DNA of 64,000 nt from Thermococcus onnurineus NA1 (GTDB lineage Archaea; Methanobacteriota_B; Thermococci; Thermococcales; Thermococcaceae). The translations under genes and the position numbers were made by a program. Every line of letters begins with the position of its first letter. The stretch's first letter is position 1. Under the pieces are notes generated by a model, which was not told the origin of the DNA, ran no database searches, and saw nothing but the letters and a program-made list of their open reading frames with translations. The DNA lies in contig NC_011529.1 in assembly GCF_000018365.1 (NCBI RefSeq), positions 1,240,001 through 1,304,000 of the forward strand, in the 5' to 3' direction. Positions 25,828-39,595 of the stretch are shown here, in pieces.

Positions 25828-26748
25828 TCAGACACCTGCGTGAGGTTCTTCCATTCCTTCTTTCATGAAAGCGTAGCTCATGTGTTTGGTGTTCTTGGCG
25901 AAGCCAATGTTTCCGCGGGAATCAACCATTATGATGCCCATGGTATCGGGGCCAAAGTACCTTGTGGCAAGGCTTATCGCGGCCTCGCTGGCAGCCTGAG
26001 CATCCATTCCCAAGCGGACGAAGTCGGTCGCGCTCTTGGCCAGAGCCAGCTTTATAGCGACCTCACCGAGGCCAGTACAGGAAGCCCCGGCAACTTCGTT
26101 AGCGTAGGTTCCGCCTCCGATTATCGGTGTATCACCAACGCGGCCGAACATCTTGAGGAAAACGCCGCCGGTTGATGTACCAGCCACAACCTCCTCGCCG
26201 TCGAAGGCAACCGCACCAACCGTGCTCCTCAGGACTTCGGGATACTCCTTAATCAACTCACTCAGCTTCTTCCAGTGCTTTACTTCTCCAGTTTCAAGGA
26301 GCTTCTTCCTGAGCTCTTCCCACTGCTTGAGTCTCTCCTCTGTCCTCGGGTCGTACTCTTCAAAGCCCATCAACCGGGCGAACTTAACAGCACCCTCTCC
26401 ACTGAGGATAACGTGATCGGTCTTCTCCATTACCTTCCTCGCAACGCTTATGGGGTTCTTAACGCCCCATATCCCGGCAACTGCACCGGCTTCAAGGGTT
26501 TTGCCGCGCATTATTGCCGCATCCATCTCGACCTTGCCGTCGAGGGTCAGGACGGAACCAGTTCCGGCGTTGAAGATAGGGTTATCCTCAAGAGCTTTGA
26601 GGGCCTCCTCAACGGCATCCAAAGCCGAACCCCTCTTCAGCTCGCGCCAGCCGGCAAGAACAGCCTCTCTAACACCTTCAATAACCTTTGGAATACGTTC
26701 CTCCTTCCTTATGGTACCAGCACCACCGTGAACTATTATCGCGACCAT
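25828..26748 (-). CDS. Plant-type L-asparaginase / isoaspartyl peptidase (Ntn hydrolase)
   Basis: This 306-residue protein begins MVAIIVHGGAGTIRKEERIP, the family's first strand, and includes NPIFNAGTGSVLTLDGKVEM. The autocatalytic cleavage site is at STVGAVAFDG, which makes Thr176 the new N-terminal nucleophile; GTSTGGVFLK and GGGTYANE follow. It hydrolyses asparagine and isoaspartyl dipeptides. I chose the ATG at 26748 because GGTGATT precedes it. It heads a likely operon with the MFS and LipS2-like genes. Confidence 0.93.
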   Translation of the reverse strand: MVAIIVHGGAGTIRKEERIPKVIEGVREAVLAGWRELKRGSALDAVEEALKALEDNPIFNAGTGSVLTLDGKVEMDAAIMRGKTLEAGAVAGIWGVKNPISVARKVMEKTDHVILSGEGAVKFARLMGFEEYDPRTEERLKQWEELRKKLLETGEVKHWKKLSELIKEYPEVLRSTVGAVAFDGEEVVAGTSTGGVFLKMFGRVGDTPIIGGGTYANEVAGASCTGLGEVAIKLALAKSATDFVRLGMDAQAASEAAISLATRYFGPDTMGIIMVDSRGNIGFAKNTKHMSYAFMKEGMEEPHAGV

Positions 26749-26814
26749 GAGAATCACCGTAGGCAATGAATCTCGAATGGTTAAAAGAGTTGTGGAAACG
26801 AAAAGATTGGAACT

Positions 26815-27729
26815 TCAGCTCAGCGCCATGTTGATTATAGTTTCACCTATGTTCTCCAGGTACTCCAGAATCCTGCGGTAGCTCTCGAGGGCTATTGAGC
26901 TGCGGTAGTCAATGGAGCGTATTTCCTCCTTGAGCTCGAGCATCAGCCGGTCTATTTTACCCAGATCACGCTCCTCTATCTGTGCCATCATCTGACTGAA
27001 CTTTTCTTTGAGGTACGGGACGTTTATCTCGCTCGGGTTCTCGGCTATGCGCGTTATGTGGTCACCGATGCGCTCGATGTTCCTGACTATGAACAGTATG
27101 CCAAGAAGATCGAATGTCCTCCTGATTATGCCACTCTCCTCTGTGACGCCTCTTTTGGTGAGGAGCCTGTTGACTGCACGAATTATGAGGAAGTAGAATC
27201 TGTCGAGCTCATTCTCGAGGTCATTAATGTCACGGAGTATTTCTTCCTCCCCAGGCGCGGCTATAAGCATCTCAAGATCACCGAGCATAGAGATTATCAG
27301 TGAGCGTATCCTGTTGAGAAGCTCCGCAAGATTGACCTCCTCCTCATCAAGAAGGCTCTTGGCAACCATTCGCTGAGGCTCGTCGAGAATTATCTCAACA
27401 CCAGGAAGGCTCTGGAGAACCTTGCGTATTTTGACCTTATATATTGGCATCTCCTCGGCGAGATGTATCTCGAGAACGTCATAGCCCTGAATGTACGCCG
27501 AGATGACAAGTCTCACTGCCATGTCTGGTGAGTACTCACGCGAAATCTTGAGAATCTTTCTCTCACTTACCTCCCTCGGCTCCTTTGGAAAAATCGTTAT
27601 GCTTCCGTCGGGATTTATAGCTAGAGGAACGACGTCGCCCTGCTTCAGGTTGTGCTCCGTAACCCATTTCTTGGGTAGAGAAATTATGTAGGAGCTCCTT
27701 CCGGTAAATTGAATCTTCCTGAACTCCAT
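26815..27729 (-). CDS. PhoU-like regulator with N-terminal AbrB domain
   Basis: This 304-residue protein starts with an AbrB/SpoVT DNA-binding domain (MEFRKIQFTGRSSYIISLPK; residues 1-45). A linker and two three-helix PhoU repeats follow, recognised by ENELDRFYFLIIRAVNRLL and IGDHITRIAENP. Such proteins are thought to control phosphate uptake. No pst genes are adjacent. I chose the ATG at 27729 because GGTGAT precedes it and it starts the AbrB fold. Divergent from the MFS gene at 27819. Confidence 0.88.
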   Translation of the reverse strand: MEFRKIQFTGRSSYIISLPKKWVTEHNLKQGDVVPLAINPDGSITIFPKEPREVSERKILKISREYSPDMAVRLVISAYIQGYDVLEIHLAEEMPIYKVKIRKVLQSLPGVEIILDEPQRMVAKSLLDEEEVNLAELLNRIRSLIISMLGDLEMLIAAPGEEEILRDINDLENELDRFYFLIIRAVNRLLTKRGVTEESGIIRRTFDLLGILFIVRNIERIGDHITRIAENPSEINVPYLKEKFSQMMAQIEERDLGKIDRLMLELKEEIRSIDYRSSIALESYRRILEYLENIGETIINMALS

Positions 27730-27818
27730 AGATATCACCGTCGGTATATAGCTAACTGGGCATGTATAAAAGGCTTCACTTCGACAATCTTATAAACGCT
27801 AAGATTTAGATTGCAAAC

Positions 27819-28985
27819 ATGCTTGGAGAGTACACCAAGGACGCCAAGGTGCTCATACTCGCGAATGCCGCTGGACAGCTTTTCCTCCAGTTCTCGATAT
27901 TCATAATGCCGTTTTACCTGACCGCCCTCGGCTACGACATGGCCCAAATGGGAACGTTCTTTTCAATCCAGACTCTCGTCGGGGGCCTCTTCTTCCTCAT
28001 AGCAGGCCAGATTTCGTTAAGGATGGGATACAAGAAAACCCTAATACTAAGCGCTCTCTTAGGACTGACTGGAAGACTCCTACAGGTGCTCGCAATTAAC
28101 GATTACGTCCTTGCCCTCGGCTTCTTCCTGGTGGGCGCAAATATGGGGCTCAGACAGCCCAACTTCTCGGCACTCCTCAGTGAGGAGGTAAAGGAGGAGC
28201 AGAGACACCATGCATTCTCGATAAGCTTTGGGCTGGGAACACTGTTCAACGCCCTTGGAGTCCTCATAGCGGGCTTTGCCCCCGAGTTCTTCATAAGCCT
28301 TGGACTGACGGAAAGCCTAGCCTACAGGCTTGTCGTTTCGCTCGCGCTCCTTCAGTTCGTCCTGGTTATTCCTGCGCTCCTCATAATCAGCGACGTCCCA
28401 GTTAAGAACCCGAAGATAGACTGGAACCGTGAGCTGATAATCAAGATACTCAAATTCTCCCTGCCGAGCGCACTAATAGGTCTCGGCGCGGGGATAACAA
28501 TACCATACATGAGCCTCTACTTCAAGCTCCAGTTCGGACAAACGCTCGCCGCGATAAGCGGCATCTTCTTCTTTCAGCAGCTCGCGATGGGTCTCGGTTC
28601 CTTCGGGCTGCCAAGGCTTGTCGAAAGGATAGGGCCCGTTAAGGTCATAACGTCCTTCCAAAGCTTTGCAGCCTTTCTCTTCCTGATATTCCCATCGATA
28701 GAGACGTTTTTGCTGGCGGCGGCGCTCTACATACTCCGCTCCATACTCATGAACATAGTCTGGCCCATAAACGACTCCTTCATGATGGGCTTCTTCAGTA
28801 CCGAGGAGAAGGCGACCGCGGCCGGAATAAGAAGGGCCTTCTCAACCTTCATGCGTGGCGCTGGAAACTATATAGGTGGTCTCCTCTTCGGCATGTCCTT
28901 GAGCTATCCATTTTACACAACGGCGTTCCTCTACATAGTAGCGACGGTGATTTTCTATGCATTTTTCATAAAACACAATAAGTGA
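27819..28985 (+). CDS. Major facilitator superfamily transporter
   Basis: This 388-residue protein has about 12 hydrophobic segments. Its first helices are followed by the short conserved loop QISLRMGYKKTLILSALLG, and an FGLPRLVERIGPVKVI loop stands at the equivalent place in the second half. Substrate unknown. No GGTGA-type site precedes the ATG, but CTTATAAACG (27789-27798) is a TATA box about 25 bases upstream of it, so the mRNA may be leaderless. It is convergent with iorB, with stops three bases apart. Confidence 0.88.
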   Translation: MLGEYTKDAKVLILANAAGQLFLQFSIFIMPFYLTALGYDMAQMGTFFSIQTLVGGLFFLIAGQISLRMGYKKTLILSALLGLTGRLLQVLAINDYVLALGFFLVGANMGLRQPNFSALLSEEVKEEQRHHAFSISFGLGTLFNALGVLIAGFAPEFFISLGLTESLAYRLVVSLALLQFVLVIPALLIISDVPVKNPKIDWNRELIIKILKFSLPSALIGLGAGITIPYMSLYFKLQFGQTLAAISGIFFFQQLAMGLGSFGLPRLVERIGPVKVITSFQSFAAFLFLIFPSIETFLLAAALYILRSILMNIVWPINDSFMMGFFSTEEKATAAGIRRAFSTFMRGAGNYIGGLLFGMSLSYPFYTTAFLYIVATVIFYAFFIKHNK

Positions 28986-28988
28986 AAA

Positions 28989-29570
28989 TCAGCGGGCAAG
29001 CTCGATGCCCCTTTCCAGGGCTTTGAAGTTTACCTCCCAGAGCTTTTCGCGGAGGGTGGCCTTTATACCTCCGTAGATGCTCTCCTTCTTGAGGGGAATC
29101 AGCCCTTTGCCGTAGGCGTAGCCGAGCATGAGGACGCCCAGCGTTTTTGGGTTTATTTTGTCGGCTTCCTCCTGGAAGTTGAGCATGTCAACGGAGCAGA
29201 TCCTACCGATGGCATCCTTAATTTCATCGAGATCAGGGTACTTCTCCTTGCCAACAAGGGTTGTTGCCGTGTGAATTGGATAGGCGTTGATTATTGCGTA
29301 ACTGTTTTTCCCAAGGAAGCGGGCGTTCCTGAGGGCTTCTGCAGGCTCGAGGGCGAGCATAAGGTTCGCTTTTCCCTCCTCGATGAGCGGGGAGTAGACT
29401 TCTTCGCCGAAGCGAAGGTAGCTGAGAACGCTCCCATACCTCTGGCTCATTCCAAGAGTTTCACCGATTCTAACGTTGTATCCCTCGGCCATAGCGGCGT
29501 TCCCGACTATACGCGAGAGAGTCAAACCACCCTGACCACCGACTCCAGTGATTATGAAATTGAACTCCAT
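28989..29570 (-). CDS. iorB: Indolepyruvate ferredoxin oxidoreductase beta subunit
   Basis: This 193-residue protein begins MEFNFIITGVGGQGGLTLSR, the gamma-domain signature of 2-oxoacid:ferredoxin oxidoreductases, with GETLGMSQRYGSVLSYLRFG next. IorB partners with IorA, which carries thiamine pyrophosphate and ferredoxin-like clusters, to oxidise aryl pyruvates from aromatic amino acids to aryl-acetyl-CoA. No alpha subunit gene lies beside it, unlike the usual iorAB pair. The ATG at 29570 follows GGTGGTG. Confidence 0.85.
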   Translation of the reverse strand: MEFNFIITGVGGQGGLTLSRIVGNAAMAEGYNVRIGETLGMSQRYGSVLSYLRFGEEVYSPLIEEGKANLMLALEPAEALRNARFLGKNSYAIINAYPIHTATTLVGKEKYPDLDEIKDAIGRICSVDMLNFQEEADKINPKTLGVLMLGYAYGKGLIPLKKESIYGGIKATLREKLWEVNFKALERGIELAR

Positions 29571-29705
29571 GAGCACCACCGTACATACTTAGATCCAGAG
29601 AAATAAAAAACCTATTGTCGAGAAAATTCAAAGAATCTCCGTGTCTTTCGAAAGAAATGTACATTCAAGCGGCAAATATTTAAAGAATAATGATAACCTC
29701 CAACC

Positions 29706-30392
29706 ATGAGCTTCGAGAAATATTACACAGTCTTCAAAGCCTACAGCGATATATATTCCAATGAATATAAGAAAAGGATCAAGACGCTGGAGCCGCTGCT
29801 TCTCAAGCACATGACTCCCAGAGGAAAAGTTCTTGATCTCGCCTGTGGCGTGGGAGGCTTTTCTTTCCTGCTCGAAGATCTCGGGTTTGATGTTGTAGCC
29901 CTTGACTCAAGTGAGTCAATGCTAGAAAAAGCCAGGAAGTTCGCAAAGGACAAGATGTCCAGAGTTGAGTTCGTTAAGGGGAACGCAGAGAACCTTCCCT
30001 TTGAGGACAATTCATTTGAGTACGTGATCTTTATAGACAGCCTTGTCCACTTTGAACCAGCCGAGTTGAATGTGGTCTTCAAAGAAACTGCAAGGGTACT
30101 CAAACCGGGCGGAAAGTTTATCCTCCAGTTCACAGATCTAAGAGAACTTCTCCCGGTTCTAATGAGTGGTCAGGTTGTGGGAACAGAGTACTGGATAAGC
30201 AGGGTTCTTCCAGATCCAGAGGAAAAGACCGTCGTTATTGAGTTCCAGAGTGAGAATGACCATTTCCGAATTCGCTTCAACGTGTGGGGAAGAACTGCCG
30301 TTGAACTCCTCGCAAAGCTCTATTTCAGACAGCTCCACAGTGAAAAGCTCAACGAGCATAGCTACTTCCAAGTGTACACCCCAAAAAAGTGA
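29706..30392 (+). CDS. Class I S-adenosylmethionine-dependent methyltransferase
   Basis: This 228-residue protein has the AdoMet motif VLDLACGVGGFSFLLEDLGF (residues about 39-58), the acidic end of strand 2 in VVALDSSESMLEKARKFA, and post-I GNAENLPFEDNSFEYVI. This is the UbiE/methyltransferase-11 pattern. RVLKPGGKFILQF marks the late strand. The substrate is unknown; small molecules are typical. A TATA-like AAATATTTAAAG lies near 29674, and no strong ribosome binding site is seen. It is convergent with lysS, five bases apart. Confidence 0.9.
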   Translation: MSFEKYYTVFKAYSDIYSNEYKKRIKTLEPLLLKHMTPRGKVLDLACGVGGFSFLLEDLGFDVVALDSSESMLEKARKFAKDKMSRVEFVKGNAENLPFEDNSFEYVIFIDSLVHFEPAELNVVFKETARVLKPGGKFILQFTDLRELLPVLMSGQVVGTEYWISRVLPDPEEKTVVIEFQSENDHFRIRFNVWGRTAVELLAKLYFRQLHSEKLNEHSYFQVYTPKK

Positions 30393-30397
30393 TAAAA

Positions 30398-31978
30398 TCA
30401 GGCCTCCATGCGGAGGCGCTTGATGACGAACTCCCTGTTCATTGAAGCGAGGAGCGGTGCCAGTTTTGGACCTCTGTCTTTACCAATGAAGAGATTGTAG
30501 AGCACCTTGAACCATTCTTTGCTCGGAATGCTGCGCTTCTTGGCCGCGTCGAAGATAATATTGTTGAGCTCATCGACGGTGAAGCTTTCGTTGGCCTCGA
30601 GCCAGTTGGCCACCTCCTCAATAGCATCCTTTATCTCAGGCGTAAGCTCAACCTTCGGCGGCTTTTCTAGGATACTGAACTTAACGTTGTCTGGCGCGTA
30701 CTTCTCGATCCAGTTCTTGGCCAATTCAATGCGGAGCCTTATCCTCCCGATGTCCTCCTCACTCAGTTCTCTGGGTATGTGTCCCTGCTCCTTGAGGACT
30801 TCAATTATGCCGTCCTCGTCGAGGTGAGGCATCTGAACGAGTGTAACCAGGAACCTGAAAGGTGCCTGAGCGATGAGTCTCTCCGGAACCTTCGGCATCG
30901 AGAGCTCATAGGTTCTCTTGAGCTCCTCTTCCTCCTCGGGGTTCTTTGCGTGCTCAAGGCCAAAGTATATCCTCTCGACCTTATCAAACTCATCATAGAG
31001 GTTGAGCAGACCGAGGCCGAGGTCTATCTTAAGCTCCTTGTTGGGCCTGTGCTTGGCGTAGATGAAGCGAATTATACCGGGCTCAAGAACCTCGTAGAGG
31101 TCGCTGAGAAGAATCACGTTACCCTTGCTTCCACTCATCTTGCCCTTCTCTCCCTTTATGCCGACAAACTCGTACATGAGCGTTAGCGGAGCGGGCTTTC
31201 CGAAGACCTTCTCCACTATCTCGCTGCCAGTATCGTAGGAACTACCGGCGGCGAGGTGATCCTTGCCAGCGGGCTCGAAGTCCACACTGAAGTGTGCCCA
31301 GCGCATCGGCCAGTCAACACGCCAGCGGAGCTTGACGTTGCCCTCGCGGATGTCTGTTTCTCCCTCGCTTCCGCAGTGGGGACACTTATAGGCTACCTTC
31401 CACTCGCCGTCCCAAGAAACGAACTCAGCCTCCCTTCTGCACTTGGGACAGTAAACCATGACAGGCTGCCAGCTCTCTTCGAGAGGCGGCTGCTTGGCCC
31501 TCTCGCGGTACTTGTCGAGGATTGCCTTTATCTCGTTGCGCCTCTCCAGAGCAAGCCTGATGTCCTCTGCATACTCTCCCGACTTATAGAGCTCGCTCGC
31601 GTAGAGGAAGTCAGCCTCGATGCCAAGCTTGGCAACTTCTTTCTCGAAGAGGCTCATAAAGTGCTCGGCATAGCTATTGTGGCAGCCCCAGGGATCTGGA
31701 ACCTCACGGACAGGCATGGTGAGGTATTCCTTCCACTCGCTCGGAACGTTCTTGGGAACCTTCCTAAAGCGGTCGTAGTCGTCCCACATGTGAATGTGGC
31801 GAACCTTCTTTCCCCTGTCTCTGAGGGCATGACCGACAATATATGCAGTGAAAAACTCCCTGAAGTTGCCTATGTGAACGTAACCACTCGGGGTTATGCC
31901 GCTCTCTACCACGTACTCCTCCTTGTCTCCCATTTCCTGGATGATCTTCTCAGCCATGTAGTCAGCCCAGTGCACCAT
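30398..31978 (-). CDS. lysS: Lysyl-tRNA synthetase, class I
   Basis: This 526-residue class I enzyme charges tRNA-Lys, the form common in Euryarchaeota. The HIGH-like signature is [13 protein letters not shown] and the KMSKS-like one is [11 protein letters not shown] zinc-binding insertion [10 protein letters not shown] with a later [10 protein letters not shown] lies in the middle, and the C-terminal helical domain recognises the anticodon. I chose the ATG at 31978 since GGGTGA lies before it; a GTG three codons upstream is also in frame. A TATA-like CTTAAAAG lies upstream on the minus strand. Confidence 0.96.
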   Translation of the reverse strand: MVHWADYMAEKIIQEMGDKEEYVVESGITPSGYVHIGNFREFFTAYIVGHALRDRGKKVRHIHMWDDYDRFRKVPKNVPSEWKEYLTMPVREVPDPWGCHNSYAEHFMSLFEKEVAKLGIEADFLYASELYKSGEYAEDIRLALERRNEIKAILDKYRERAKQPPLEESWQPVMVYCPKCRREAEFVSWDGEWKVAYKCPHCGSEGETDIREGNVKLRWRVDWPMRWAHFSVDFEPAGKDHLAAGSSYDTGSEIVEKVFGKPAPLTLMYEFVGIKGEKGKMSGSKGNVILLSDLYEVLEPGIIRFIYAKHRPNKELKIDLGLGLLNLYDEFDKVERIYFGLEHAKNPEEEEELKRTYELSMPKVPERLIAQAPFRFLVTLVQMPHLDEDGIIEVLKEQGHIPRELSEEDIGRIRLRIELAKNWIEKYAPDNVKFSILEKPPKVELTPEIKDAIEEVANWLEANESFTVDELNNIIFDAAKKRSIPSKEWFKVLYNLFIGKDRGPKLAPLLASMNREFVIKRLRMEA

Positions 31979-32110
31979 TTTCTTCACCCGAGGTAGCTTG
32001 GTGGAGGGGCTTTTAAGTTTAAGCTCACTGACCCAATGACAACTAAAAGACGGAAAAATTTATAAGCATTGATAGTAAACAACTCAAGAGCGTAAAAAGG
32101 AGGTCTTCGA

Positions 32111-32986
32111 ATGGAGTTAGAGCTCGAGAGGATGCAGGTATTCTTTCCGGCGTCGCTGGAGATACAGGAGGAGCTCCTTAAGGCGGGCTTTAAGGTACCC
32201 TACGACAAGGAAACCGGGAGAAAAACACCGGTCCCCGTTGTTGTCAGCTCAAGAGAGGGAAGAAAGCTTAGGAGGGACAGGCTGCTCAAAGCCAGTGACT
32301 TCGAAGAGGATGATAAATTCGCATTTGTGCCCGGAAGAAGGGCACTGGTCGATGTTGAAGCAACAGACAGGGGATTCCTAATACTGAAGCCGAAAGCCAT
32401 AGAATACCATCTGGAGGACATGAACTTTGTATCAATACCTCCTAGAGTATGGGGAACATGGGCAAGCTTTTCTCTTCCATTCTCAGCCTATGAGGCGCTC
32501 ATGGATTTTCTGGAGGAGTTCAGGGGTGAGGAGCCGAAGGGATTCTACTTGGCATCAAAGGGTTCGGGGAGGCGAATAGAGGTCTACACGTACAAAGGCA
32601 GGAGCAGGAAGGATTTAGGCATACCCGTCTTCGGCTACGCGCTCGGCCTCCATGGGCTAACTTTAGTCGAAGAATACCTAAAAGAAAAAGCCGAGGAGAA
32701 CGACATCCCGGGGGAGAGACTGCGCTATCTGAAGCTCGGCCTCAGGAAAAGGAGGGAAACAAAAGCCGGACTAAAGGTTGGAATAGTCTGGGAAGATGGG
32801 AAGCCTGTAGAGATAACGATGAAGCTCTCCACGACTGCACCCAGAGTCCGGATTCAGGGACTCTACGGCGAGCTAGTGGGAAAATCAAGGGGAGAGCTCG
32901 TTAAAACCGATGAGTGGTACTTTGTGGTACACGCCAGCGACCTCTACTGGGGTCTCAGGATAGTCCGGTCGGCTTTCGGCAGCTAG
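32111..32986 (+). CDS. Conserved hypothetical protein
   Basis: This 291-residue soluble, charged protein begins MELELERMQVFFPASLEIQE and has the segments FVSIPPRVWGTWASFSLPFS and FYLASKGSGRRIEVYTYKGR. I do not recognise the family. No membrane segment, metal motif or nucleotide-binding loop is visible. AAAGGAGG precedes the ATG and ATTTATAAGC (32057-32066) is a TATA box, so it has its own promoter. It is divergent from lysS. Confidence 0.75.
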   Translation: MELELERMQVFFPASLEIQEELLKAGFKVPYDKETGRKTPVPVVVSSREGRKLRRDRLLKASDFEEDDKFAFVPGRRALVDVEATDRGFLILKPKAIEYHLEDMNFVSIPPRVWGTWASFSLPFSAYEALMDFLEEFRGEEPKGFYLASKGSGRRIEVYTYKGRSRKDLGIPVFGYALGLHGLTLVEEYLKEKAEENDIPGERLRYLKLGLRKRRETKAGLKVGIVWEDGKPVEITMKLSTTAPRVRIQGLYGELVGKSRGELVKTDEWYFVVHASDLYWGLRIVRSAFGS

Positions 32987-33056
32987 CTAAAAACACTAAG
33001 GCATTGAGCGAAAAGCATATTAACATTCTTTCATTTTTAACTTCAGGTGGAATCAA

Positions 33057-33665
33057 ATGGCCTCGTGGCCCATCTACACAATAATCGCCGCGACGTTTAT
33101 ACTCGCCGCTATATGGCTAACACGGCATCTAGGAGAAGACTACGCATGGATCAACAGAAAAATCATTCACTTCAGCATTGTTCCAGCAGTTCTGATGTAC
33201 TATCAAGGCTTGATCCCAAAGGAGGTCTTCAGTGCTGCAGCCTTTATCTTCGGCGCCTTTCAGCTTTGGCCGCACCTGAAGAACAGCGAGTTTTCGTGGT
33301 ATCAGATCAAGCACAACTACGGAGAGGTCTTCTTTGCATTCTCTGCTTCAGCTGTTGCGTTTTTCCTGCCTAGAGAGTACGCAACGGCACTGCTTTTGGC
33401 CATGGCAGTAAGCGACGGAGTTACAGGGATCATCAGGCATCACTATTTCAAACGGCATGGTTTCAACGTCAAGCTCAAGAAGCACTGGACCGGAAGCCTT
33501 GGCTACGTAGTAACTGCCACGATAATAGCCTTCGCACTGCTTGATGGAGCAACAATAATGAAAATAGCATGGGCAGGAATTCTGATGCTTGCAGAGTACC
33601 AGCCCTACGTGGATGACAACTTGGCCGTTCCACTCGTGGGAAGCGCCCTCTTTTGGGCGTTTTAG
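33057..33665 (+). CDS. Dolichol-kinase / CTP-dependent phytol-kinase family membrane protein
   Basis: This 202-residue protein has about five membrane segments. Family marks are RKIIHFSIVPAVLMYY after the first helix, then AVSDGVTGIIRHHYFK and KKHWTGSLGYVVTATI, which correspond to the conserved D-G and G-S-x-G parts of the SEC59/CDP-alcohol-kinase fold. In archaea such enzymes may phosphorylate dolichol or geranylgeraniol with CTP for glycosylation or lipid recycling. The exact substrate is not evident. The ATG follows CAGGTGGAA. It overlaps the convergent DUF366 gene by four bases. Confidence 0.75.
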   Translation: MASWPIYTIIAATFILAAIWLTRHLGEDYAWINRKIIHFSIVPAVLMYYQGLIPKEVFSAAAFIFGAFQLWPHLKNSEFSWYQIKHNYGEVFFAFSASAVAFFLPREYATALLLAMAVSDGVTGIIRHHYFKRHGFNVKLKKHWTGSLGYVVTATIIAFALLDGATIMKIAWAGILMLAEYQPYVDDNLAVPLVGSALFWAF

Positions 33666-34228
33666 CTCGCCCATCTGACCTTCAGACTGTCTTTCTTTAC
33701 CTTTTTGAACTCCTCGACGAGGGCCTTTCCGGTTTTCTCCATGAAGCCGCCGATGTCCTCGATGCCGAGCTCCTTAAGGCCAATAGCCTCGACGCCCTCG
33801 GGAATTCCCTTTGCCTCGACATTAATGCCTATGTGGATCTTGATGCTGACAGGTGAAACGGTCGCTATTGATATGCTGAGTTTCCTCCCGTTAACGTAGA
33901 TGTCGTCGCCCTTCCTGATGGTTTTGATACCGTAATCACCAAGAACTTCACAGAGTTTGGCCATGAAAAGCTTCTGAAGGGCCGAGGCAAGCAGGACATT
34001 GGGAAAGTCGAAGACCTCGATGATGTAGTGCACCATATCGTCGCTCTTTATCTCCTTGTTCTGCCTCAGATCCTCGATGTCAATCATCTCTTCCACTTTC
34101 ACATCACACTTACCGCGGAAGACAACGAGTGAGTTGCCAAGTATTCCAAAGTTCCTATAAGTCCAATGGCTCTGGATTGCAGAACCGTCGTAGTCAATAC
34201 GCTTGTCCTTAACTATGAGCAGCTCCAT
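33662..34228 (-). CDS. DUF366 family protein
   Basis: This 188-residue protein begins MELLIVKDKRIDYDGSAIQS and has FGILGNSLVVFRGKCDV and IHIGINVEAKGIPEGVEAIG, patterns I associate with the DUF366 family of archaea. No function is known to me. The ATG at 34228 has GGAGGG upstream with good spacing, so the longer reading from 34288 was rejected. Its 3' end overlaps the convergent membrane kinase gene by four bases. Confidence 0.75.
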   Translation of the reverse strand: MELLIVKDKRIDYDGSAIQSHWTYRNFGILGNSLVVFRGKCDVKVEEMIDIEDLRQNKEIKSDDMVHYIIEVFDFPNVLLASALQKLFMAKLCEVLGDYGIKTIRKGDDIYVNGRKLSISIATVSPVSIKIHIGINVEAKGIPEGVEAIGLKELGIEDIGGFMEKTGKALVEEFKKVKKDSLKVRWAS

Positions 34229-34305
34229 CACAAACCCTCCAGCAGTTTTTTTTTTCAGCTCGTCTAAACCTTTAACGTCCATCCACATATAAATGAAATG
34301 AATCT

Positions 34306-34701
34306 TTAAAAAGACTTCATCGACATGAGCGTTCTGTCATCTACGTAGATTACTTCCCCGATTTCGTGGCCAATCGATTGGAGCTCTTCGATTGTGCGAA
34401 GTATCATGTCGACCTTGTTCGGATGCCCCTCGATTTTAGGGAAGAGGAAGTAGTCCCACAATCCAAAACCCTCAAGAATTGGCCTAACCTTCTCTTCAAG
34501 ATTCCAGCTAGCTATGCCGAGTATAAAGCGCTCGCTCGCCCACTCAATGAACTCGCGAACTCCTGAAAACAGACGGAGCTCTTCACCGTGGCATCTACGA
34601 GGTAATCGTCGTAAAATTCATAGGGTGGAGTAAGGAGTGATGCGTCTTCGTGATCCCAGAGTGTGCCGTCCAAATCGAGAACGAGCAGGCTTCACTGCCA
34701 T
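34306..34701 (-). pseudogene. Frameshifted HAD-family (MDP-1-like) phosphatase
   Basis: From the ATG at 34701 (GGTG upstream) the frame reads MAVK. It must then drop one base near 34689 to give LLVLDLDGTLWDHEDASLLT, the HAD nucleophile motif with both aspartates. It must shift back near 34590 to give LFSGVREFIEWASERFILGI, then LWDYFLFPKIEGHPNK and VIYVDDRTLMSM before the stop at 34306-34308. The two indels compensate, so both ends share a frame but the middle does not. The family is the magnesium-dependent phosphatase-1 group. The C-terminal part may also be shortened. Confidence 0.75.
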
Positions 34702-34777
34702 CACCGAAGTTAGAATCCACAGGCAAGTTTTAACAATTGCGATTGAAGTGCACAGAAGCGCGAGAAGTTAAGGGCTT

Positions 34778-34804
34778 TGAGGACCGTGCATAGGTGGATT
34801 GACC
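34778..34804 (-). other. 23S pre-rRNA processing stem, 3' arm
   Basis: These 27 bases are the exact inverted complement of 37886-37912 on the far side of the 23S gene. In the transcript the two arms pair into a long helix continuous with the first 23S helix. Archaeal rRNA processing stems carry the bulge-helix-bulge motif cut by the tRNA-splicing endonuclease, whose gene endA is also in this window. Confidence 0.85.
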
Positions 34805-34808
34805 TATC

Positions 34809-37881
<3,073 letters not shown>

Positions 37882-37885
37882 TTTG

Positions 37886-37912
37886 GGTCAATCCACCTAT
37901 GCACGGTCCTCA
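37886..37912 (-). other. 23S pre-rRNA processing stem, 5' arm
   Basis: This is the perfect 27-base complement of 34778-34804 and lies between tRNA-Ala and the 23S 5' end in the transcript. Together they form the 23S processing helix. Confidence 0.85.
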
Positions 37913-37979
37913 TCGTGACCCCTGTTCGGGGCCTAGGACCCTTCCACCCCGAGCCGTGCTCGGGATGTGCACCTCTTCG

Positions 37980-38056
37980 TGGTGGACCGGCCGGGATTCG
38001 AACCCGGGGCCTTCGGCTTGCAAAGCCGACGCTCTCCCAGGCTGAGCTACCGGCCC
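37980..38056 (-). tRNA. tRNA-Ala (TGC), in rRNA spacer, CCA encoded
   Basis: On the minus strand the acceptor stem GGGCCGG pairs with CCGGTCC (one G-U pair), the anticodon loop TTTGCAA gives TGC, and the T arm is CCGGGTTCGAATCCCGG. CCA is encoded at 37980-37982. A tRNA-Ala between 16S and 23S is the standard euryarchaeal operon arrangement. Confidence 0.96.
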
Positions 38057-38062
38057 ACGGAT

Positions 38063-38098
38063 GGCAGGCCCGGCACCCCTTAAACCCCCCGGACGGAT
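38063..38098 (-). other. 16S pre-rRNA processing stem, 3' arm
   Basis: GGCAGGCCCGG and AAACCCCCCGGACGG within this arm are complementary, with small bulges, to 39644-39680 upstream of the 16S gene. The arms enclose the 16S RNA in the precursor and are the expected site of endonuclease cleavage. Confidence 0.75.
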
Positions 38099-38108
38099 TT
38101 CCGGCGAT

Positions 38109-39595
<1,487 letters not shown>

